This document shows positions 9,501 through 14,376 of a DNA stretch of 14,376 nucleotides, in pieces. A program made the translations under genes and the position numbers. Location: the NCBI RefSeq assembly GCF_016718685.1, contig NZ_JADKCX010000114.1:1-14376 (forward strand), given 5' to 3'. Each line of letters begins with the position of its first letter. Positions within the stretch are counted from its first letter, which is position 1. The notes below the pieces were generated by a model. It was not told the DNA's origin and made no database searches. It worked only from the letters and a program-made list of their open reading frames with translations. This stretch comes from Haliscomenobacter sp. GTDB taxonomy: Bacteria; Bacteroidota; Bacteroidia; Chitinophagales; Saprospiraceae.

Positions 9501-11656
9501 GGGCCGGTTTTATGCTGTCAATGGCTGCGGTTATCTGAATGCTGGGACGGGCTTCCCCCACATTGCCTTTGGCATTGAAGGCAAAGTGAAGATTTGGATC
9601 CTTCATCCCGCCCTTAGCGGTAAATTTCTGGTTGGCAATGGCGCCCTCCAACCGGATATTGCGGTAGGTATACTTGTTGTAATCTGCGCGATAGACCACC
9701 CCATTGATTTCGGCAACTGCTTTTTTAGGATCAAACCCTTTGCCTTCCACGATAAAGTCTGCGGTGACCGTTCCAACGGTTTCCGATTGCTGAATGAAGC
9801 GGCCAACGTCCAAAGCATGGGTGGAGATCTCTGCGCTGTACGTGGCGGTTTTGGGGTTGGTCGCATTCGCGATGGTGCCGTTCACGCCAGCATCGCCGAA
9901 AGAAGTATTCAGGCTGATGTTTGCATACATCTTGGCAACCCCACCTTTCACGATGCCTTTCACCGACAGGGCTTCAGGTAGGGTAATATTGTCGGGAATA
10001 CTTTTGGGCGGTGCAAACAGCAGGATGTCGCTGCGGCTCGTGCTGAGGTCTACAATCTTCAAATCGGCAGTAATGTTTTTTGGGTCGGAACCATTGGTCA
10101 GGGTTCCGGAAAGGTTTGCACGGGTGTTTTGAAAACCGCTGAATTGCAGTTCGTAAATATTCATTTGGGCAAGGCTGCCATAGATCCGGCTATTGACGAA
10201 AAAAACAGCATCAGGATTTTTGAATGCAGGCTGCTTGGCCAGATCGGGTACGAAAGTCAAAATATCTTTTACCAGAATGCGGCTGTTGTCGAGGTCTAAA
10301 CTAAACTCCGCCACCGCCGGATCTTTTTGTAACGCTTGCAGGGAAGGATAGCGAACGGTTGCACTGCGTTTGATTTCGGAGCCGAGGTTTGGATGTACAG
10401 GTTGCTCAGCCGCGCACCCGGTTGGTATATTGCAGGTCTGCGTTCAGGGCATTGAGTACAAAACCACTATTTTCCCGCATCGCGCCTTTGAAAATATTGG
10501 CGGCGATGGTGTCCCGGTTGAACAGGAATTTATTGGCGTGTAAAGTCAGGTTGCGGATGCCCAAATGTGCGTAATCCATGCCACTGCTTTTGTGGGGTTT
10601 GGTGTTGTCATCAAAAACAAAGCGGTTGTTGTTGAGGCGGATGTCGTCCACGGTGATTTTCCAGGGCAGGTACGTTGTTTCAATTTCCTGGTTGGTCTGG
10701 GTGGTTAGTTTGATGACTTCGAATCGCCTTTGCTGTTCAGAGTGACCATCCCGTCCAACTCGTTCAGTTCTAGTTTCAGATGGCAATCAGGCTTTTTTCA
10801 AGGTCGATGGTTGCCGGGAAAATTTTAAGGTCTTTAAACTTGAACTTCGTGTTGATGGCAGACACTTCGTTGCTGTAAGCGATGTCTATATCGTTCAGGT
10901 GGATTTCCCGATTGGTCAATTTAAAATACTTTGTCACTTCGTTTGCAACGCCGGGGTCTGGGTTGGTATTGACAACCGGGATTTCTAACGGGGTGGTCTG
11001 TTTCATCCGGCCTCTTACGCCACTGAGATAAATCCGTGGCACATCGTAGGTTAAGTTTGCGGGATCAAATTGATCGATATCGGTATCAAAATGCCCGAGG
11101 TAAAGATCTGCGTCGTTGCCGGTGACGACATCAAAATACACCTACCCTGGTATCGTTAATAATGATTTTTCAATCGCCATTTTCATGCCGGTTGTATCGT
11201 TGGCAGGTTTGGCTTGTTCGCTTGCAAAAGCGTCAATAATAAATTGGAAATTGAAAAGGGTGTCTGGTAACTGCCGCTTTATTTGGCCGTAATTCCGTCT
11301 AAATTAATTTCGTTGATCTGAATTTCGTTGTTCAGTAATTGAAACAGGTCAATGTCCACCTTCAACTGGCGACCGGCCAGCAACGTATCCTGAGTTTGGT
11401 CTTCTATATAAACTCCCTTCAAGTACCAGCATTTTGGGGAATGTGATGTCTAACCCACCAATGGCTACTTTGGTATCCAATTTTTGTTCCAGAAAAGAGA
11501 CGATCTTTTTCCGGGCAAAATTTTGAACCGGCGCGGTTTGAATCAACAGGAGAACGATGAGGATCAGCAATAGAATGGACGAAAACAGGATAACAAAACC
11601 TCTGCCTATTTTAGCGACCAGCGTTCTTTTCTTTTTGTTTCTTTGTTTGATTGCAT
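6495..11656 (-). CDS. tamB: TamB-family (DUF490) periplasm-spanning protein, about eleven apparent frameshifts
   Basis: TamB is anchored in the inner membrane and spans the periplasm as a long beta-taco; it partners TamL/TamA and TamB-like proteins are implicated in phospholipid transport. The composite is about 1722 residues. A basic start is followed by one membrane helix at about residues 21-39 (FVILFSSILLLILIVLLLI), then LEGVYIEDQTQDTLLAG and long beta-repeat regions. The C-terminal DUF490 region contains GSYELDAGAYEMSF, RGSKITWIGEPTNATLDITA and FLLLNRF-like LLLLNRF. A charged, Pro-rich tail ends the protein. Start ATG 11656 gives MQSNKETKKKRTLVAKIG after one missing A in run 11632-11636. 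Other missing bases are near 11283, 11153, 10779, 10722, 10418, 10386, 9502 and 8235; extra bases are near 11414 and 11143. Net correction makes the length divisible by three. The last 570 codons are uninterrupted. tamL follows with overlap. Confidence 0.87.
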
Positions 11657-11668
11657 ATCCTAACTTCA

Positions 11669-11676
11669 CAAATGTA
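11669..11676 (-). promoter_or_regulatory. Possible -7 promoter box for tamB (TACATTTG)
   Basis: On the minus strand TACATTTG matches TAnnTTTG and lies 12 bases before the tamB ATG, which would leave a leader of only a few bases. A second match, TACCTTTG, lies 16 bases further upstream at 11692-11685 and would give a leader near 20 bases. No clear -33 TTTG is present for either, so support is modest. Confidence 0.3.
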
Positions 11677-11685
11677 AAGTTCCAC

Positions 11686-11697
11686 AAAGGTACCTTT
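11686..11697. promoter_or_regulatory. Perfect 12-bp palindrome AAAGGTACCTTT in the tamB promoter region
   Basis: AAAGGTACCTTT is its own reverse complement and overlaps the upstream -7-like box TACCTTTG. It lies 30-41 bases before tamB in the 77-base gap behind the SH3 gene. A dimeric regulator could bind such a site. A weaker inverted repeat, TTACA-GTAT-TGTAA, is at 11713-11726. Confidence 0.3.
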
Positions 11698-11733
11698 TCG
11701 TGAGCGTCAGAGTTACAGTATTGTAAGGGAAAG

Positions 11734-12639
11734 TTATATAACCAACTTATACATCTGATCCACTTCGCCCGCACCACCACAGCTTGTGCCGCCACAGGTT
11801 TCGCTTTCACTCCCCTGCAATCCCACAACGGATTGTAGTCGTCGCCTTCGCGGACATAGCGGCAGGTCATTACCTCGGCGCCGTTTTTGTCTTTCACAGA
11901 AAACGGATGGTTTGCCAGTACCTTACCGGAAATCAGCTCGGCATGGTAGATGAGTTCCAGTTCGGCCCCGTTCCAGTAAAAATAAGTTTTTTCGATGCCC
12001 GCCCAACAACCGATAGTCATAACGCTCGCTTCGATCACGAGCGCATTATTGGCCGAAGGCACATTCAGGATACGCAACAACGCACTGGAACCGCAGTCTT
12101 CAAACAGGCACAACCCTGGCACATTGCTTCGGTGCAGCACGCGGCCTTTTTGCAAAATGCGCAATTCGCCCTGGATATCGGTCAATTTTTTGCGGGGTTT
12201 GGATGAGACGCCCAACAGCACAAATTCCGCATTGCCGTCGCCAGTCAGATCGGCTTTGCGCCAGCCTTTGGCGATGTGCCCGCCCCAGACGTAGCCCTGA
12301 AAAGCTTTCCCGGCGGTGTCCTGGCCTTTCACACGGTACCAGAAATCGCCGTAGCCGTTGATTTCTTCCGTTGGCAGTGCAGCGTCAGTTGCGTAGCCGA
12401 TGTTTTAAAGGGAATGGCCATTGCTGAGGGGGCGATGATTTTTGAGGTGCGCCGCGCCGGCATGTACGGGAACTTTGTCTCCGAACGCGTAGAGGTAGTG
12501 CCATTGGAATAGAGTTCCACCTGCGAGTGGCGGTGAAACCAATCGAAATAGGCCTCCACTCGCCGCCAATGGTGCGGGTTTGCGGCATAGCAGGATTGGG
12601 AAACAAGGAGGATGCAAGAGCAATGAAGAGCATTTTCAT
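11734..12639 (-). CDS. Secreted SH3-like domain protein with a DxTGDGNxEF motif, unknown function, three apparent frameshifts
   Basis: The composite is about 302 residues. ATG 12639 begins a signal peptide (MKMLFIALASSLFPNPAMPQ), so the protein is exported. Residues of roughly 30-115 resemble a bacterial SH3 domain: repeated short strands, then YGDFWYRVKGQD and GYVWGGHIAKGW, the typical WYxV and GYVWGxxI end. Next comes KADLTGDGNAEFVLLGV, an acidic loop like those in FG-GAP/VCBS repeats that can bind calcium, and a domain I do not recognise with several cysteines. The corrected end reads TCGGTSCGGAGEVDQMYKLVI before TAA 11734-11736. Single missing bases are near 12556 (restores GGEWEAYFDWF), 12371 (restores QTEEINGYGDFW) and 11799-11801 (restores KAKTCGGTSCGG). 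Without the last correction the frame runs falsely into tamB. It may act in the envelope; the tamB link is position only. Confidence 0.72.
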
Positions 12640-12670
12640 GGGAGTTGTTTTTAATTCATAGGGATAATAG

Positions 12671-12685
12671 ACCAGCCATGCTGGT
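12671..12685. repeat. Short hairpin ACCAGC-CAT-GCTGGT upstream of the SH3 gene
   Basis: A perfect six-base stem with a three-base loop lies 32-46 bases before the SH3 gene start and would be in its leader RNA if the promoter near 12854 is used. It may be a small dispersed palindrome or a leader structure; nothing else in the window repeats it. Confidence 0.35.
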
Positions 12686-12853
12686 GGATGCTATATCTTA
12701 ATACGCACAAAAGGCAGTCGCGTTACTACGATACGGGTACAAAAAGTACGTTTCCGTCAAATGATCCTGTCCTGAAAGGTGTGAAGCGTGTATTGTGAAC
12801 TCCTCGCTTATTCTGAAACTCCCGAACAAGCGCTATCTCTTATAAGAACGCAC

Positions 12854-12861
12854 CAAAGTTA
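12854..12861 (-). promoter_or_regulatory. Possible -7 promoter box for the SH3 protein gene (TAACTTTG)
   Basis: TAACTTTG on the minus strand matches TAnnTTTG. It would start a transcript near 12847 with a leader of about 200 bases before ATG 12639. No TTTG lies at the usual -33 distance, so this is a weak candidate. Confidence 0.25.
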
Positions 12862-13049
12862 AAATTCTTTTGAAAGGTAATGGTTTTTTAAAATTTCTTC
12901 AAATTTTCTTTGCGGAAAGGTCAGTTCTGCCAATTAAAAAGTTGACTAATTAGCTGTCCGTGTAATTCTTGCGCCCGCCGAAGGTGTGAAAAATTTGGAT
13001 CGTTTTTGGGCCAAGCATAACGCAGCTATCGGACCCTAAAATACAGACA

Positions 13050-14156
13050 CTACTTGTTGCGCAAGCGGTCGAAACATAATTTGCTAATAAGACCAATATC
13101 AGCAGCATGCATTGCCGCTTCGCGATAGTTGTGGATAAGGCGGATGTCAACATCGGCGACTTCCCGAATCAGTTGTGCCACGCGCTGCGAACGCTTGATG
13201 TGGCGGACGTCGCGGATGTAAATGGCGCGCACCTGCCCGGGGAATGCCCTCGACAATTCGAGGTAGATATCGGCGTCGTTTTCCCCGCTGTCGCCAATCA
13301 TTACAAACGGAAGGTGGGGATAAGTGCGCAGGATGCGGGCGGCGTGCTCAAATTTATGTCCTTTATAGTCGACCGGGCTGGATTGGTAGGGGATGCCGAA
13401 GTCGCGTAACAGGATGGGGCCTTTCGGCAAATCATTGATGTGCAGGAAGTCTTCCAGCAGGTCGTATAAATTCCAGGGGCTGTTGGAAACGTAGAAAAAG
13501 GATTGGAAGACTTTTCTTTCGGACCGCGCCAGATGAATGCCTGATAAATGCGCTCACTTCGCTGAAAGCTTTGCGGGAGTTGGCATTTTTCATGAAAAGT
13601 CAGGTACAGCATTTTTAGCGAGAGCAGTGAAGTGACGTCCGTTTTCAAAATTGTGTCGTCAATATCGCTGATGACCCCGAAACCTGCATTTCGCGGAAGC
13701 AACACGTCGGCGGGGCACAGGCGTTCTCCGGTACTGTAGAAAAGCGATTTTAGGGTAATTTGCGCTTCAATCCATGAGGTTTTAGTCGGTTAACTTTTTG
13801 GGCAGGTCTGCTTCTAAGTGGAAATAACCTTCCAGATCACTCGTCACTTCAAATACATTGTCTCCAATGCGCACCTCCAGTTCCGCGTCGTTTACTTCGT
13901 GGCTGTTGAATCGGCGCAGCGGTTTTACAAAGTTTTGCCAGTCCGTGTCCTTGTCTTCTGACCGAAATATACTGCGTGTTTGCAACACCCGTCCGTTCAG
14001 AAAAACCCGATCTGGCCGGCCATAAGCCCGGTAGCCCATGATGGCTGGCTGCGTGGTGAAACGGATGCCCAATAGCCCATATACCCTCGAAATTACCCTC
14101 CGAAGGTTTATTTTAGCGCGTCGCATCATTCTCCATCCCAAACCGGATTGCCCCAT
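13050..14156 (-). CDS. App1 family (DUF2183) phosphatase, possibly phosphatidate phosphatase-like, two apparent frameshifts
   Basis: The composite is about 368 residues, a normal family length. An N-terminal beta-rich part (VFLNGRVLQ, VTSDLEGYFHLEADLP) precedes a HAD-like App1 domain. That domain has GVISDIDDTILKTDVTSLL (catalytic D-x-D-x-T near residues 164-168), NPFFYVSNSPWNLYDLLEDFL, ILLRDFGI, the GHKFEHAARIL lysine region (about 266) and VMIGDSGENDADIYLEL (about 288). Yeast App1 is a phosphatidate phosphatase; bacterial substrates are largely untested, so the reaction is inference. No membrane helix is obvious. One extra base (or two missing) near 13784-13795 separates the first part from TSWIEAQITL, and one T is missing in the A run 13495-13499. 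I chose ATG 14156 because the open frame upstream runs through a hairpin and repeats; ATG 14129 or 14126 are alternatives. TAG is at 13050-13052. Confidence 0.82.
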
Positions 14157-14227
14157 TAGTAGGTACTTTTTTCGGTGTGAAAATAGGATATTTCCGAATG
14201 GGAAAAAGGTTCTTCTTCTCAAGCAAA

Positions 14228-14254
14228 CTGACAAAGGGTTTTGTTCCTTGTCAG
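14228..14254. terminator. Inverted repeat, possible terminator of an off-window minus-strand gene
   Basis: CTGACAAAGG (14228-14237) can pair with CCTTGTCAG (14246-14254) with one bulged A and an eight-base loop. On the minus strand it is followed by the T-rich tttgctt. It lies between the App1 start and the repeat array, so it could end a gene to the right. The T tract is weak. Confidence 0.35.
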
Positions 14255-14289
14255 AAAGTTTTAAATTTGGAGGTGTAAACCATGCTACG

Positions 14290-14376
14290 GGACATTGCTT
14301 AGAACGGCACGTCCCATCGGGACGCAATGCCGGTAGCCCGTTAGGACGCCAGAACGGCACGTCCCATCGGGACGCA
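14290..14376 (+). repeat. Alternating palindromic repeat array (25/50-bp period), cut by window end
   Basis: Positions 14301-14326 are repeated exactly at 14351-14376, a 50-base period. Within it GGACGC recurs at 14320, 14344 and 14370, so each 50-mer is two diverged units of about 25 bases (A: 14344-14369, B: 14320-14343), and 14290-14319 is a diverged A unit. Each A unit forms a perfect hairpin CGTCCC-ATC-GGGACG (14310-14324 and 14360-14374). The order seen is A'-B-A, running off the edge. It is non-coding, and any frame through it is spurious. Confidence 0.75.

Larger units (their letters stand above)
12640..13049. other. 410-base stretch without a recognisable gene
   Basis: This lies between the App1 gene and the SH3 gene, both on the minus strand. 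I found no convincing coding frame, no tRNA-like cloverleaf and no obvious terminator after App1. It contains the possible promoter box at 12854-12861 and a small hairpin at 12671-12685, and part of it is AT-rich (about 12855-12955). A frame on the minus strand ending at 12950 reads into the App1 gene out of frame and shows no family features. Confidence 0.5.

Noticed and set aside
11349..12332. A single open frame that seems to fuse the SH3 protein to the TamB membrane anchor
   Set aside because: It is created by missing bases near 11799-11801 and 11632-11636. Correcting the first gives the natural end EVDQMYKLVI-stop at 11734, and correcting the second gives an ATG start for tamB at 11656.
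12960..13040. A possible tRNA or structured RNA in the gap after the App1 gene
   Set aside because: I could not form a cloverleaf with T-loop GTTC-type sequence and matching acceptor arms on either strand.
12950..13153. A small minus-strand protein of 67 residues
   Set aside because: About half lies out of frame inside the App1 coding region, and the rest has no recognisable features or start signal.
14157..14360. An N-terminal extension of the App1 protein through 14360
   Set aside because: The extra residues would be encoded by the inverted repeat at 14228-14254 and the palindromic array, and have no family similarity. ATG 14156 or 14129 gives a normal-length protein.
14301..14376. Possible start of a CRISPR array (26-base exact repeat, 24-base spacer)
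   Set aside because: The 'spacer' is itself a diverged copy of the repeat (both begin GGACGC and share spacing), and each repeat is a perfect short hairpin. No cas gene is visible. A longer array outside the window could reopen this.
1..14376. A pseudogene island created by decay or horizontal transfer
   Set aside because: The frame breaks hit every gene, sit mostly at homopolymers, and the flanking protein sequence is fully conserved with no accumulated missense changes or other internal stops.

Overview
The window looks like a piece of a Bacteroidota chromosome, probably Saprospiria or a relative. This rests on an adjacent tamB-tamL pair with a lipoprotein TamA homologue, TAnnTTTG-type promoter boxes, few Shine-Dalgarno sequences, and kinesin-light-chain-type TPR proteins. 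It may come from a metagenome assembly. The species assignment is inference. I found no mobile element, defence system or other clearly new multi-gene system.

Layout. Positions 1-715 (+) hold the 3' two thirds of paaE, the reductase of phenylacetyl-CoA epoxidase. Positions 716-870 hold two copies of a small hairpin repeat. Positions 877-1673 (+) hold a TruA-family tRNA pseudouridine synthase. Another repeat copy (1676-1730) separates it from a convergent gene for a secreted TPR protein (4048-1741, -). A third intergenic stretch (4049-4243) carries a further repeat copy. Next come tamL (6508-4244, -) and tamB (11656-6495, -), which overlap by 14 bases. Upstream lies a secreted SH3-like protein (12639-11734, -). 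About 400 bases without a recognisable gene follow, then an App1-type phosphatase (14156-13050, -). A 25/50-bp palindromic repeat array runs off the right edge.

The dominant feature is that every protein gene is broken by apparent frameshifts. I placed about 26 sites by hand; about 22 are explained by one missing base, nearly always in a short homopolymer, and four by one extra base. Correcting them restores family motifs (FCGPEEM in PaaE, GRTDAQVHA in TruA, NPFFYVS in App1) and gives full-length proteins. Because this affects housekeeping and accessory genes alike, sequencing or assembly error is far more likely than decay. I therefore annotate composite genes rather than pseudogenes, and all composite lengths depend on those corrections.

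TamB and TamL are the only clear functional partners: an inner-membrane-anchored periplasm-spanning protein and an outer-membrane lipoprotein barrel. The TPR gene lies downstream of tamL and the SH3 gene upstream of tamB in the same direction, but repeats and promoter-like boxes suggest they may be separate transcription units.
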